Under the pieces are notes generated by a model, which ran no database searches, was not told where the DNA came from, and was given only the letters and a program-made list of their open reading frames with translations. The translations under genes and the position numbers were made by a program. Source: Lineus longissimus (taxonomy: Eukaryota; Nemertea; Pilidiophora; Heteronemertea; Lineidae). From it: a stretch of DNA of 64,000 nt. The stretch spans positions 13,139,431 to 13,203,430 of the forward strand of contig NC_088322.1 in assembly GCF_910592395.1 (NCBI RefSeq), read 5' to 3'. Positions 37,901-47,406 of this stretch are shown here, in pieces; position 1 is the stretch's first letter; each line of letters opens with the position of its first letter.

Positions 37901-39646
37901 ATAGTCATCACGCCCGTTCTTCCCGAGTATGTGACGCCCGCGGGGTCCAGGGCAAGTCTTGTCGCGACGCCCGGACTTATGTTGCCAAGCCCGGGCGATG
38001 AGAAATTCGTATCTGCAACAAGTCTCATCATAGGTCCTGATTTTATAACTATTCCAGTAGAGAGCCAAATTTCAAGAGAATCTTCACGAGTTTCCGCAGA
38101 TCAGGACCCGATTGCTATACTTGCATCGACATCTAGTTTAACGTCCTCTGAATCAGGAGAAAGGGTCTCTGGGATAACATTAGTGACCGTGACCCCGAGA
38201 AGTTCAAGGTCAGGTTCGAGGTCGAGTTCAAGATCAAGGTCAAAACCGATCCCGAGTTCCAGTTCAGAATCCGAGGACTATCGAACCCCTCCTATGTCTG
38301 GTTCGGTTGTTTTTCATGCACCTTTGCAGGTGGCGGATACTGATGGTAAAGAAGAGAGTGAGACGGATGTTTCGCCGCGGTCAACGACTGAGGGCGCTGC
38401 ATCTGGTGCTTCCTCACCGTCGCCGCCGCAGGACTACGATTATGCGCAAAAGGGGAAGGAGAAGGGTGCTTTTTCTTTCAATATATGTGATGCAAGTCAT
38501 AGAGACAGTCCAGAGACGTACGGGTTCAGGAGCAGTGCGCCGGAATCACTGGTCAGGGACAACACCGCAGAAATAGACTGGTACGCGGGAGAGACAACCC
38601 CCGTCAGCGACCTGGAAGGCTGGTACGTGGATAACGACGGACGATTAGGCGAACAATCTGGTGTAACAGTTAACTTTCCTTCATTTTATGAACACCCTGA
38701 ACGAGACATACGACATTCCCGATCAATTCAAGAAATAGCGCGCCGCCTAACGCACTTAGAAAGCATTATTAGCGGACTACGGACTTTACAAACTCCACCG
38801 GAGAGAGACTGCTACTTCTCCGAGCGAGAAGAACTGCTAGCGCGTATCGAACGCCTTGAGGGGGTCCTCGCAACCCTCCCCGTCCACGTGGACACCCCAG
38901 AACGAGACTGGTACACCTCGGTCGATGAAGAAATCTTAACCCGCCTTTCTAGGCTCGAGGATGTGATATCAGTGCTGCCATCACACGTTCTTGTTGAGCC
39001 TCAGTGGTATCCGAGGTCCGATTTTGATGACTTTATGGCGGGAAGACTAGAAGAGCCGAACCACTTCTACCTCGGCGACTTCAGCGGACATCGACAGATA
39101 GACGATGGTTTGTATGATCGCATTTCTTTGAATCAAATCGAATCGGATGATAAAACCAGAAACACTTATACGCCGTCAGTCTTGTGCAGCCCCCGGTCCA
39201 AAGGATGCTTATGACGAGACACTACGGCTGGGCGCCAATTGGAGTAAGCATAGAAGCACAATGAATTGCCCAAAGTAACCAACGATGTTAGTGCCGGAAC
39301 CCACGGTAGTCGTATCGCTAGCCAAACGTCGTATAAACCCCTAGAGACACAACGCTACTCCTAAAGTTTTTCTTGTTAGGACTTGAATGGAGCAAGCACA
39401 ACTGACCTTAGTGATAACACATGTACAGCTGTACTCCCATTCCTTCTTGGCTTTGTAATACATGTACCTTCTCGTTCTCTAGGTGACGAACCGGAACGCC
39501 AGACTCCAGAGTATGATAGTTACCCCTTGGATGATGAGACCCCGGAAAGAGACTGGGAGGAGGAGGGTGGTAGGTTTGTTAGACTGCCTACGGACGACGA
39601 TGTCGGGTACGAGGTGAGTGACAGATCCTGGTATATTGAGGAATGA
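19876..39646 (+). CDS. giant SEA/EGF transmembrane mucin
   Basis: Coding exons: 19876-19975 (ATG 19882), 20412-35231, 35412-35512, 35844-35902, 36158-36351, 36510-36684, 36880-37038, 37431-37515, 37814-39107, 39483-39646. All have GT-AG borders and matching phases. The joined length from ATG to stop is 17,145 nt, divisible by three, about 5,714 residues. Order: signal peptide, about 4,950 residues of Ser/Thr/Pro-rich repeats (presumed O-glycosylated), SEA domain, two EGF-like cysteine modules, one membrane helix, and a cytoplasmic tail of about 515 residues. This is the architecture of cell-surface mucins (MUC3/12/17 type) and interphotoreceptor-matrix proteoglycans, which form a glycocalyx on the apical cell face. 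No one-to-one vertebrate orthologue can be named because the repeat part evolves too fast. The donor after the membrane helix is ambiguous (see that exon). The 5' untranslated exon was not found. A poly(A) signal lies at 39848. Confidence 0.8.
20412..35231 (+). CDS. mucin giant exon, 14,820 bp of Ser/Thr/Pro-rich repeats
   Basis: The acceptor is TTTCTTCTTGCAG and the donor is ACTACA|GTAAGTG; both ends are phase 1. There is no stop in 4,940 codons. I find only one cysteine (in SSYACSIE), few aromatic residues and a heavy excess of Ser, Thr and Pro. Sub-regions: a diverse Thr/Lys/Gln-rich start (20412-21100); serine-rich linker with poly-Ser (21860-22020); a 19-residue repeat with LLPSATLTLLPT (22370-22750); a degenerate roughly 40-residue repeat (23750-26580); a homogeneous 40-residue array (26580-28980); 11-residue repeats (29105-29740); 16-residue repeats (31200-31740); a 14-residue array (31740-34070); and a Thr/Asn-rich end with many N-x-T sites (34860-35060). 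The exon acts as an extended glycosylated stalk; that role is inferred from composition. Confidence 0.85.
22370..22750 (+). repeat. 57-bp coding repeat (19 residues)
   Basis: About six imperfect units of LLPSATLTLLPTAVETAT type. The strand is open in several frames, including a 192-codon antisense frame that is a by-product of the repeat. Confidence 0.7.
23750..26580 (+). repeat. degenerate 40- to 43-residue coding repeats
   Basis: Units such as SRSAFQGPSLQSM..PLTAVTDIS give way after about 24600 to units like SSSLITTLLPSAPLSSVSLA. These are the diverged relatives of the homogeneous array downstream. Divergence falls toward 26.6 kb, as expected if unequal exchange homogenises the centre and leaves old edges. 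Confidence 0.7.
26580..28980 (+). repeat. 120-bp tandem array (40 residues, about 20 units)
   Basis: The protein unit is close to SPSRSPSLITTFLPSAPL plus SSVPLASPSLISHPVTEVTEIP. Each unit is 120 bp, with very few substitutions between neighbours. Blocks of three units repeat: 27661-28020 and 28021-28380 are identical over 360 bp. There are about 13 Ser/Thr per unit. Copy number probably varies between alleles. Confidence 0.9.
29105..29740 (+). repeat. 33-bp coding repeats (11 residues)
   Basis: Imperfect units of PSLEITSVITS type, about 18 copies. They show more drift than the 40-residue array, suggesting an older array. Confidence 0.65.
31200..31740 (+). repeat. 48-bp coding repeats (about 16 residues)
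   Basis: Imperfect units close to YSIETPSLSSIDSPVT, about 11 copies, leading directly into the 14-residue array with which they share the SIETPS core. Confidence 0.65.
31740..34070 (+). repeat. 42-bp tandem array (14 residues, about 50 units)
   Basis: The unit is SSSIETPSTSSIEI, encoded by 42 bp with mostly synonymous or Thr/Ala variation (ACACCA / GCACCA). A local triplication of the 18-bp half-unit lies at about 32362-32412 (SSSIEISSSIEISSSIEA), and a 3-bp insertion near 33922. All reading frames on both strands stay open for long stretches here because the unit is a multiple of three without stops. Confidence 0.9.
35412..35902 (+). CDS. mucin SEA domain, first half (exons 35412-35512 and 35844-35902)
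   Basis: The phase-1 entry completes a Thr codon. The exons encode KKSNVKYSIKILRNFYNSMP then KNETFVRITKEE, and INAFFEILQYFDSITVRNIT. The alternating hydrophobic pattern with VKYSIKIL and ITVRNIT fits the first strands and helices of SEA domains, small domains found next to the membrane in mucins. Both introns are short with clear GT-AG ends (donors GTGAGT). Confidence 0.75.
36158..36351 (+). CDS. mucin SEA domain, second half, with GSV motif
   Basis: The phase-2 entry gives Ala-Gly-Ser-Val-Asn-Val-Asp-Phe. The Gly-Ser-Val motif is the usual autocleavage position of SEA domains (G|SVVV); here the third and fourth positions are Asn-Val, so cleavage is plausible but not certain. ..TISMDLLTVIKLQEADPL.. 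and LDLGFSRHASA follow. The intron falls two codons before the cleavage motif. Confidence 0.75.
36510..36684 (+). CDS. mucin cysteine-rich EGF-like exon
   Basis: The acceptor CCCTCTTAG at 36509 gives phase-correct entry; an alternative CAG at 36500 would not. It encodes DIFDVCNLEYICPPGYTC.. then ..CRDKCVAFRCGGGMC.. and GNGDPRC, the start of an EGF-like module. With the next exon the C-x-C...YTG..C ending completes the domain. The layout 'SEA then EGF-like then membrane' is that of membrane mucins and IMPG proteins. Confidence 0.75.
36880..37038 (+). CDS. mucin EGF end and transmembrane helix
   Basis: The exon encodes RCNQDDQFYYTGSHCEI (EGF end), then after a short acidic linker a single hydrophobic span TLIIILCVLGVLMAIAFLI followed by Cys-rich CVCFCYQR. 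The donor at 37039 (CAAAG|GTCAAG) is not strong, but it is the one that keeps phase with the next exon. A stronger donor (GTAAGA at 37121) would extend the exon to 37120, but in the helix frame a TGA occurs at 37094-37096. That would give a short tail ending ..ITQETPIYRD. Either two isoforms exist or the run of five C at 37077-37081 hides an indel. Confidence 0.65.
37431..37515 (+). CDS. mucin juxtamembrane cytoplasmic exon
   Basis: It begins AAGGTATGTG after CATCTTCCAG. In the frame set by donor 37038 it encodes RYVPPSVKLLDVTQPSYW then REQETRRRSQ. It is positively charged as expected just inside the membrane and leaves in phase 0 (donor GTATAG). Confidence 0.65.
37814..39107 (+). CDS. mucin long cytoplasmic-tail exon
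   Basis: The acceptor is TTATGATTCAG. The exon encodes an acidic start (AYEDNGLLDVGDVQHDM), a Ser/Arg-rich stretch (SRSGSRSSSRSRSKPIPSSS, near 38196-38270), and then three copies of a module in which PERD is followed by a heptad-like R-x-x-R-L-E-x-V/I segment. The copies are near 38695-38795, 38797-38880 and 38893-38985. Trp-Tyr pairs recur (IDWYAGE, LEGWYVD, PQWYPRS). It exits in phase 1 at a GTTTGT donor. Reading through that donor would end at a stop at 39214 with a different short C-terminus. Confidence 0.65.
39483..39646 (+). CDS. mucin last coding exon
   Basis: The acceptor is TCTCGTTCTCTAG. Phase 1 fits donor 39108. The exon encodes GDEPERQTPEYDSYPLDDET then PERDWEEEGG, a fourth PERDW copy, and ends VSDRSWYIEE before TGA. 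Repetition of PERDW across the intron supports joining it to the preceding exon. Confidence 0.65.
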
Positions 39647-39847
39647 TGAACAGCGGTTTCCGCATACAGTTTCAATCGCCCAAATATTTGCCGGAAGAAC
39701 GAATAATGCGCCACAAGTTAGAGCAGCACTGGTGCCTAACTCAATGTTTATGAAATGAAGAATAACATAAAGGAGATGAGGTTTTGAGTACAGGTTGTCT
39801 CAGAAATATTGCAGGATCAGAGGTGCTTATTTTGATTTGTATCATTC

Positions 39848-39853
39848 AATAAA
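39848..39853 (+). terminator. poly(A) signal of the mucin gene
   Basis: AATAAA about 200 bp after the mucin stop codon, the first such hexamer downstream. Cleavage would fall near 39.87 kb. Confidence 0.5.
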
Positions 39854-39869
39854 TCTATCTTTCAGAACG

Positions 39870-40877
39870 CGGCCTGTTCGATAACGATAAAGCATCTTTA
39901 AGCCGATTCTATAAACAGACCGAGCCTTCCTAAGATGACACACGAGAGGATACTCGAACAATCGGAACAGCATGTAAATCTGTGGATGCCCACTTTGAAG
40001 ATTCCGTGATTTGGTCTTCCTAGAATTTTCTTCGTATTAAATGTTCGGTACAAGTTCATAATTCAATCATAAACCAAATGCATTTACAACAAATCTTGTT
40101 TCATATCTAAGAAACATCGTGCAATATCTTCATATAATAGTTGCTTGGCTTACCACAGCGAAAACATGGGTTTCCTTTTATTCAAAAAAAACAACGGCAA
40201 GAAATTGCTCAAGAATAACCTCAGCCCTCACTGCCCCAACCCGACAACTCCATCCTAATGAAATCGGTTGTTCAGCACACTGATCTCCGCAGGATGGATG
40301 ACTCGGGTTGTTGTTGTTGTTTTTGTTGTTGCAAGATTTCCCGAGGCAAATAAGCTTAGACGGTGATGGCCCAACAACCCCTATCGTAGGAAAATCAGGA
40401 GGTACGGGTTCCACGACGCACCGATGCTCAGTGCGAAAGTTGTAATTGCCGACACCCTCAGCCGATGCAATCCTGATACTTAGTCCTCGTACTGGAATTA
40501 TATATATCTATATTTTTCATTCGTATCTGATTTATGGACATACTGGTCGATTTGTGCACTTGTGAAGGTCAGATTTAATTGCCTGGGGTCCATAGCCCTT
40601 ATATCGTAGATAACACAGCACGGCCTACTCTGTCCGCTATGGAATATACATTGTACGTATAATCGAGAATTGAATGTACAAATGTAAACTAAGCGTGTGA
40701 TCAAAATATATGATAGACTGGGTTTCCACTGAACGCGATTTTACCTGACCTGCACTAACATGCAACCCCACAAAAACCTACTCGAAACAAATCGTTGTAC
40801 GCGCTGCTTGGTTCATGGAGAAACAAACCATGTTTAAAAAAGAAGATGTCTTGTGCTACGTTCTCTGGCGATGGAGG
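39870..40877. other. intergenic interval between mucin and GPCR genes
   Basis: The two genes converge: the mucin ends on plus, the receptor on minus. The interval probably includes the receptor's 3' UTR. A GTTGTTGTT microsatellite lies near 40308-40331. No other feature. Confidence 0.5.
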
Positions 40878-42483
40878 TCACTGTTGTTCCAACACAAATG
40901 ACTTGTTCTTAAAACATCTGAACAATGACATATAGATGCCTTTCGCGTCGTTGCGAAATTTTGCTCCACCACCCATAATATACAAATAATAATTGCATGC
41001 GAAGTTGAAATGGAATAGTTCTCCGAACAGTTTATATATAAAACGATTTAGAACCTGTTCATAGGGGTCGGGATTATATGAGGAATTTCGGACCATTTCG
41101 CTGTAGAGCTGAATGGGAAGGTTGAAAATGACGTAGAAAACCGAAACAAGAATCAACATCCGGGTTAGCGATTTACCCATTGTCCTCTGCCCCGTTGTTT
41201 CTTCGCCCGCCATCTTGGATCTACGCTTCGCGGAGCGCAGGATCCCGAATAGAATCAAAGCGTTGCATAACACGATTGTGGTAAACGGGACGATCACTGC
41301 AACCAGCTCGTAGGTGGCAATCGCAGTCTCCAACCACTTTGGGTGCGGTACGTCAAGGAGAATAATCATTGTATCTTCGGTCAGCCAAAATGGCTTAAAA
41401 GTAAATAATATATTAATGTCAAAAAGGACGGGCCAAAGGAACATTCCAATGACAACTTTCCGGGCCCTGGAGGCAGTGCACCATGTGTTTGCTTTCAAAG
41501 GGAAGAGGATGGCCAGCGTTCGGTCGATGTTCATCCCGGCGAGAAAGAGTGACGATGCGGTGGTCATAGCGCTTTGACCGTACCAGACGAAACTGAAAAA
41601 GCACGTAAACTATTGAGTCAGTTAGTGAGTGTTGACGCAATGACTTACACCAAAACCAGTGTAGTTCCGTCTTTGAGTGTTTCCGTCTTTCTCCTCATTG
41701 TTTGAAAACACAGAGAGACCGACTCACACGTGTTTATCTGTTTCCCCCTCTTAGCTGTCTCCTCAATGAAAACACTTAAATGTTGGGAACGACCAAAAAC
41801 ATTCCACTGACCCAGTGGAGAAGTTGGAAATCTTCCACGAGGAGTGTTTATCAGTGTTAAAAAAAAAGGAAACGAGGAATTTAAATCGCCGCGACCTGCG
41901 ATCATGACCAATGCGACAAAAACCGTTCGTTTGTGTTGGTCATTGCAGGTACCTACTGTGTCAAGTATCGGTGATCGCAGCGACCTGCGATCCATATCAA
42001 ATTCAACGATACGGTTTTTACCCTCAGACGAAATCTTTTTGTCGCTTAGTACAGTCCACATGTAGGCTACATGAAGAGCATTCAGGGTCACAGCGATTTA
42101 GGTCACCCGACTATATTGCGTGATGCTTAACAGTTACCAAGCTTGAAGTGACTTTATACTTACTAAGTCAACACTTTCCTTTCCTGAAATGTTATCAGCG
42201 ACCCACGCATATTTATGGTACCTCTTCCAATATACTTAACTACAAGGAACAGTGTGTCAGCAACGGCCATCGCACTCATAAAAACACAGCTGCTGTTCCG
42301 GCGATTCTCCTTTTTTGTCGTCACGAGAAATGCGGAAATATTGCCAAATATTCCTAGGATTCCCGAAATAACTGGCACGTAATGTTGTAAAATGAAGTAG
42401 CCCAGTTGTAGGGCGTGGTAATACGGCGGGTCCCGCGATGTGGACGCCGTTGCATTAGCGTCCGTATTACTGTCAAATTCCAT
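40878..42483 (-). CDS. rhodopsin-class peptide-type GPCR
   Basis: The first exon runs 42483-42222 (ATG at 42483). It encodes an extracellular N-terminus with an N-A-T glycosylation site, TM1 with Gly-Asn (ILGIFGNISAF) and TM2 with Ala-Val-Ala-Asp (SAMAVADTLFLVVKYIG). The last exon, 41592-40878, encodes TM3 (FVWYGQSAMTTASSLFL, ending IDR in place of DRY), TM4, TM5 with its basic loop (RSAKRRSKM), TM6 (LVSVFYVIFNLPIQ) and TM7. TM7 reads FNFACNYYLYIMGG: the Asn is kept but the usual Pro of NPxxY is a Tyr. The first-exon donor is phase 1 and the last-exon acceptor is phase 2. An intermediate exon for extracellular loop 1 is therefore missing from this model; its donor is probably GTAAGT at 41648 (phase 2). 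It resembles orphan neuropeptide-like receptors expanded in marine invertebrates. The ligand is unknown. Confidence 0.8.
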
Positions 42484-43074
42484 GGTTTAGTTTCGGACTT
42501 CTTCTTGACTCGACTATTTACGTCACAAGTGCGCCTGACTCCCGTATCGCGCGTTGCTCTTTTTGGGCAGAACTGGATCCAAGCTGTGAGACGCCTCTAA
42601 TTAGGTACTCACTCTGAGAGTCCGAGTAATATGATCAGCCCAGGAATATGCATCCCAAGAATTGGCTGTGCCTTGTGCCAGGGATGTCCGGATGTTTAAC
42701 AGTAAGTGCCATGGGGAGGGCATAGTCTCGTTCACTAATCAACTATACTGCACCTTTGTTGGAATAGAGCGTAGAATACCTACGGAAGAAGCCGTGCGAG
42801 AAAGTTTGAATCATTATGGCAAAACCAGCGGCAAAAAACAAACAGAGAAGTGTGCGAAGGTCATTGGGTAGCAAAAGGTCCTCGCATACTTTGGCTTTCA
42901 CAATTTATTTTCCCGCAAATTATTGTATGATTCCCCTTAGTAGCTCTGTGAACGTAACTTCCAACAACAATCTGCCACAAGACCGCACATGCATGTATGT
43001 ATACTTGCAACAAATTACGCATATACTCTCTAACGAAAACGGAGACATCGGGTAAAATGCTGCAAAGTACAAAT

Positions 43075-43248
43075 TTATAACTGTGCTCGTAAGCGCAGGT
43101 CGACATATTTAACAGGACTGGCGCCGGGACTGATACAGAGAGTGCATAGTTCCAGCATGTGTCGCCGCCACTGTAGCGTCACACTTCGCTGATCTCTGAG
43201 GCTGCGCAGCCATAAACGGTTCGCTTGTGCAGCTTTTCTTGGCTCCAT
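43075..43248 (-). other. GC-rich open frame preceded by CCAAT boxes, uncertain
   Basis: Read on minus, two ACCAAT motifs and TTTGGCGCGTCA precede ATG at 43248. The frame of 57 codons begins MEPRKAAQANRLWLRSLRDQ and is basic. No family was recognised and no splice sites are convincing. It may be a short promoter-associated frame. Confidence 0.2.
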
Positions 43249-43334
43249 GTTCGCTTGTGACCTTGTGACGCGCCAAACACAAAATGAAACTTTGTTTTGC
43301 AATTGGTTGTAGTAGACGTTCCCATTGGTTGTAC

Positions 43335-43402
43335 GTGTGCCAGGGAGCGAAATTTTTTTCTGCAGGATACTTCTGCCATAGTGTACATCTGACAGCCAAT
43401 CA
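43335..43402. repeat. left arm of inverted repeat
   Basis: Contains GCGAAATTTTTTTCTGCAGG and ..TGTACATCTGACAGCCAATC. It matches the reverse complement of 44150-44220 over about 65 bp with few differences. Confidence 0.75.
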
Positions 43403-44006
43403 GAATTCAAGGCAAGCACGTGTCTTTGTTGACATCATCTTTCCACATGGCGCAATAATGTCAACAATGCCACGTGTTCTGATAATCTTGGAAAGAACAA
43501 GTTAGCAAATGGTTAGAGGAGTATATTAGCTAAAATATATTTATTTGCAGTATCTTAACATGTATTTTCATTGTCGTCAATGTCGAGTGGACTGTATTTA
43601 TTGGACTTGTCTGTTAAAGGCGCACTGTGCTCGGCAAAATAGCCGAGGTTGAATGTTTATCTGTCAACCGTGTAACTAGTTCTGCTGTATATGCATAGGT
43701 GGCGCCACCATTCAATTTATTTTGTTTGCTTGTCAAAATGTGTTTTATACAATGGCCCTTCAACAATGTTCAAACTACCAAAATAGGCCTGATACCTTCA
43801 ACAAACAGCAGACATCGGATACACTGTCCCTTTAATAATTATCAACATTGGCAACACTGTCAGTGTCACTACCCCTTAAAATTTCACTAATCAATGCATG
43901 CACTGCAATGTAGCGATCAGATCAGCTGATGCCTCTTTTGTACGCATAATATCATCAATTTTACAATGAATCTGTGCAATTCATTCCTAAACACTACGAC
44001 ACAAAC

Positions 44007-44096
44007 CTTGAGTTGAGCATAATTGGGGTCAGAAAATGAACTATTGTCACATTCACAGTTGAAGTGGCACTCGGCATGCGACTCGGTATCGTCCAT
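44007..44096 (-). CDS. candidate first coding exon, 30 codons
   Basis: ATG at 44096 follows the promoter-like cluster. The frame reads MDDTESHAECHFNCECDNSS.. to ..YAQLK and ends at a possible donor AAG|GTTTGT in phase 0. It is acidic and Cys-rich. No downstream exon was found and the donor is weak, so this is tentative. Confidence 0.25.
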
Positions 44097-44160
44097 TGTA
44101 TTTGCATTATCATGCATAAATAAACAGTGTGACGTCAAAGATCGCGCCAATTGTGATTGG
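44094..44160 (-). promoter_or_regulatory. promoter-like cluster: CCAAT, TTGGCGCG, CRE, TATA-like, octamer
   Basis: Read on minus: CCAAT (44160-44156), TTGGCGCG (44150-44143), TGACGTCA (44137-44130), TTTATTTA (44124-44117) and octamer ATGCAAAT (44107-44100), directly before ATG at 44096. The order and compactness resemble proximal promoters of cell-cycle or histone-type genes. No expression evidence is available. Confidence 0.35.
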
Positions 44161-44220
44161 CTGTCAGATGTACACTGTGGCAGAAGTATCCTGCAGAAAA
44201 AAATTTCGCTGCCAGGGAAT
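44143..44220. repeat. right arm of inverted repeat
   Basis: Inverted partner of 43335-43402, about 750 bp away. The arms end in CCAAT-box sequence on the inner side. They could be terminal repeats of an 890-bp DNA element or an inverted promoter duplication. Confidence 0.75.
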
Positions 44221-46140
44221 GTGTATGGGAGACAGTTGAAATAATGCCACAAAGCTCACAAGAGAACAGCCTATGGATAGACAGTCTAATAACATAAGGG
44301 TTCCAGACCAAAAAACGATCAGGTTTGGCCAATTACTTTACACTTATCTGAAGAAAAAGGGCCAATTACGAACTTCTGAGTGATACCTCATGCATATTCC
44401 TTTATGCTCATAACGATTGTTACCAGTGTTTGCCAGTCGGTTTTGATCTCCTTGAAAGGGACAGCGGCGGGCTCGGAACCTTGTTTGTGAATGTCAAGAC
44501 TGTAGAGATTCAGAGGTCGACGGATGGACTGTACGGAAACGCTTCGGGTGAATGCCTGAATCGTCGGGCGAAAGCTGTCACACTGGAAAGATCGTTGCAT
44601 GGAGAGGCATATGCACAGGCCGATACTGGCGCTTTTGCCCCTGATATTTCCTATTTTGATTTCCGTGCGTGAAATTGCAAAACGAAACTAAACATCACCC
44701 ATATCGTCATCATTGTGAAATTCGAAGGTGGCTGGACTGTTTCCTCAGCTTCGATACAACTGTCTGAAAATAGGGGCTGGTTGTCAGGCTAACGTACCTC
44801 TCGAGATGAAATCAATAATGATATCATGTTACGCAATTACGGTGTCACATGATATACCCGCTTATCATGGCTGTCGCACACGTACATGTTATTAACTTGG
44901 TATACCGACAGAAGGGATTTGAGAGTTATCAAAAACGTGTACAGAATCAGATTACTCTATGCTGGATAATTACGGTCGGAAAAAAATCGTGTTTCTGGCC
45001 TTGCTAACACCTCCTCCCATCATCCTGACAATATCAGACCTTTTCACTCGATACATCCTCAAACATTCGTAAGGAGAAGTCGTGTTGTAGGCCCTGTTTG
45101 CAAGAGGATGTCCTCCCATATGCGATAAGCGCTTAACGTGCCACTATACGATTAGGCACCAAAGTGACTTCATCTTTATTTTTATGCCTCATTCGAAAGG
45201 CGACGCAATTTATGGTGGAGTGTCTTTTTAAGGACACAAGACCACAAACATGGTGATCCGTACAGCCTCTTGGTCGTGGACCCTATCGTGTCACTTCAAG
45301 GGACACGTAAAGAGGTTTTTTTATTGGTTTGGCCTTCATGCAGGGCAATTCCATAAAATTTACTAAAATTTCCCGCAATAAGGGATAGGGGTAACTCAGT
45401 GCCAGTCCCCACTTTGCACAAACGTACCTGGCTTACACCCAAGTACTGAAGAGTCAATGGGTCACGTTCTTTGTATGCGGGGTGTTTCAATACCAGTATG
45501 AAACGTTTCTATCGGCCTAATACACTGGCGGCAATAAAAATGCGCTTGTCCACAGAGTACATCACGCGTCGGAAGGGCCTAATTGCTTCAGAACTAGTTC
45601 GACCCGGATGGCCAAACTTGTCAATAAATTGGCCCATTACTTATCCAGTGAGTTACGAGGTTCAGCCTACATAAAGTCCGGGTCAAGAGTTATTGGCATA
45701 AGCTATCAGTACAAAGGAGAGAGGACACGCGCTTACTTTTCGTCAACTCCTTGGTTATTTCGGCAAAATGCGTTTGGTAAGTTCTTTTTTATATATTGTT
45801 TATCTTTATTTTGTTTTCATGTATTTCGCTATAGAGGTTGAGATCAGGGACTTATCCGAGTTCCATACGAATACGGATAGAAATGTACACTAAATTCGTC
45901 CTCTTTCCACAGAGTTTTAAGGCTCATTTGATAAGTCGCTCTTCTCAACCCTTCCCATTGGTTGTAAACTTTGAAAAATTCTACTGAGATCAGGGAATTT
46001 AAAGTGGTGCAAAACAAAGCCATTGTATCAACCTTAGGTCGCGCAGTATGACAACTCAGCATCTCTGTCGGTTTGATGTGATGATATTTTTTCAACAACT
46101 TTCTTGCACTGTCCTGATTGTTTCAAGATCCTGTGCTTTT

Positions 46141-46168
46141 CTGATTGGTTGATTTTTCAACCAATCAG
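46141..46168. repeat. perfect 12-bp hairpin with 4-base loop
   Basis: CTGATTGGTTGA / TCAACCAATCAG around TTTT. Pairing continues imperfectly outside. CCAAT boxes face in both directions. Probably the core of a foldback element. Confidence 0.6.
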
Positions 46169-47406
46169 AACACAGCGCATTATTCCAAGTGCATGACAGC
46201 ATATTGATACAATAAACATGTATATACACGTACATTTTTGTGTGACACACGATTGGTTGGGACATGTTTGAATCTGGGTTCCTGTCAGAAGTGGCTAACA
46301 TCACAACTTAACGCCATATGTGGATAATATCCATGTACTGTGTACAGTACATGTACTGTTGTAAGGGTCGCCTCTACAAAAAGCATATTTTACTTGTAAT
46401 AGACCTATGTATGTGTAACAGACGTGGCCAACCGGCTTATTAGCGTCGACACAGTACATGTATATAAAAAATAATAATGTCAACCTCAGGGGACCGTGCT
46501 TTTAAAATACAAAGGACATGGATGTAATATCACCGAGCTTATCGCGATTGGACAAACGAGATACGTGTTTTGACAAGATAAGTTATATACATGTACTATT
46601 TATGTAAACTGCAAAACCTTCTCTCTGACATTAGCTGTGTTCGACAGTTACAGAAAATGTCCCGTATTTATACTGTGTACAAACGTACAGTGCTATATCC
46701 ATTGGGCAAATTCTGTAGTTAAGCAGGGTATTTCAATGTCACGCATTCCGGTACGTTTTGGTATCTGTTATACCTCGTCGGCATCAAAATATGCTTTTGG
46801 CCATTGGACTGTCTTTTCTGTCCACGTCACCACGGATTTCGAGAGAAGTATTAAAGACAGTGCTGGGTACCACCATTCCCGGCCATTCGAAAGCAGCTAT
46901 CCCTTCAGGGTAGGCCCGTATCAATCTTGATTTGATTTGATTGTCGTGTGCCCGAATATTGCGTCATAAGCATCGGGCAACGCGTGGGAACTACAACCCA
47001 AAGTTAGGCAATCAATCAGATTGCCATCACTGCCGGAAGAGCTAAATCGTTATTTAAAAGGTCAGTTCAGTGCGACCAAGCCAGAAGTGGTTATCTGTTT
47101 AGCGCTAACCGCCCCCCCCCCTCGACCGACTCAGTCACAGTGATTCATACCATTGTCATCTACCGAATGCGTTATAAAACCCACACAAGTTTTTATTGTC
47201 AGTAATATCATTTTCAAAAAGGTCAAAATGCATAAGCACATTGTACTTTAAAATGCTTTCTGAGAGGTCAGTATAAACAAGCAAACGAACATTAAAACTT
47301 ACATGTACATGTGTCTAGCCTCTGATGAGCTAGAGACGAAAAGCACTAAACTTGCAAAACTGTCGCATTAATCATAGCTTATCTGCACTTTCCTTTCTCT
47401 TTCCAG

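Larger units (their letters stand above)
42484..47406. other. region upstream of GPCR and cysteine-rich basic peptide
   Basis: Holds a long inverted repeat (43335-44220), a candidate minus-strand first exon (44007-44096), a GC-rich minus frame (43075-43248) preceded by CCAAT boxes, an unassigned plus frame of 80 codons (44430-44672) and a perfect hairpin (46141-46168). A short C run (47111-47119) lies near its end. The start exon of the basic peptide gene probably lies here but was not found. Confidence 0.4.

Noticed and set aside
44430-44672. 80-codon GC-rich plus frame
   Set aside because: Balanced composition, but no start context, splice sites or recognised motif; both strands are open, so coding cannot be argued.
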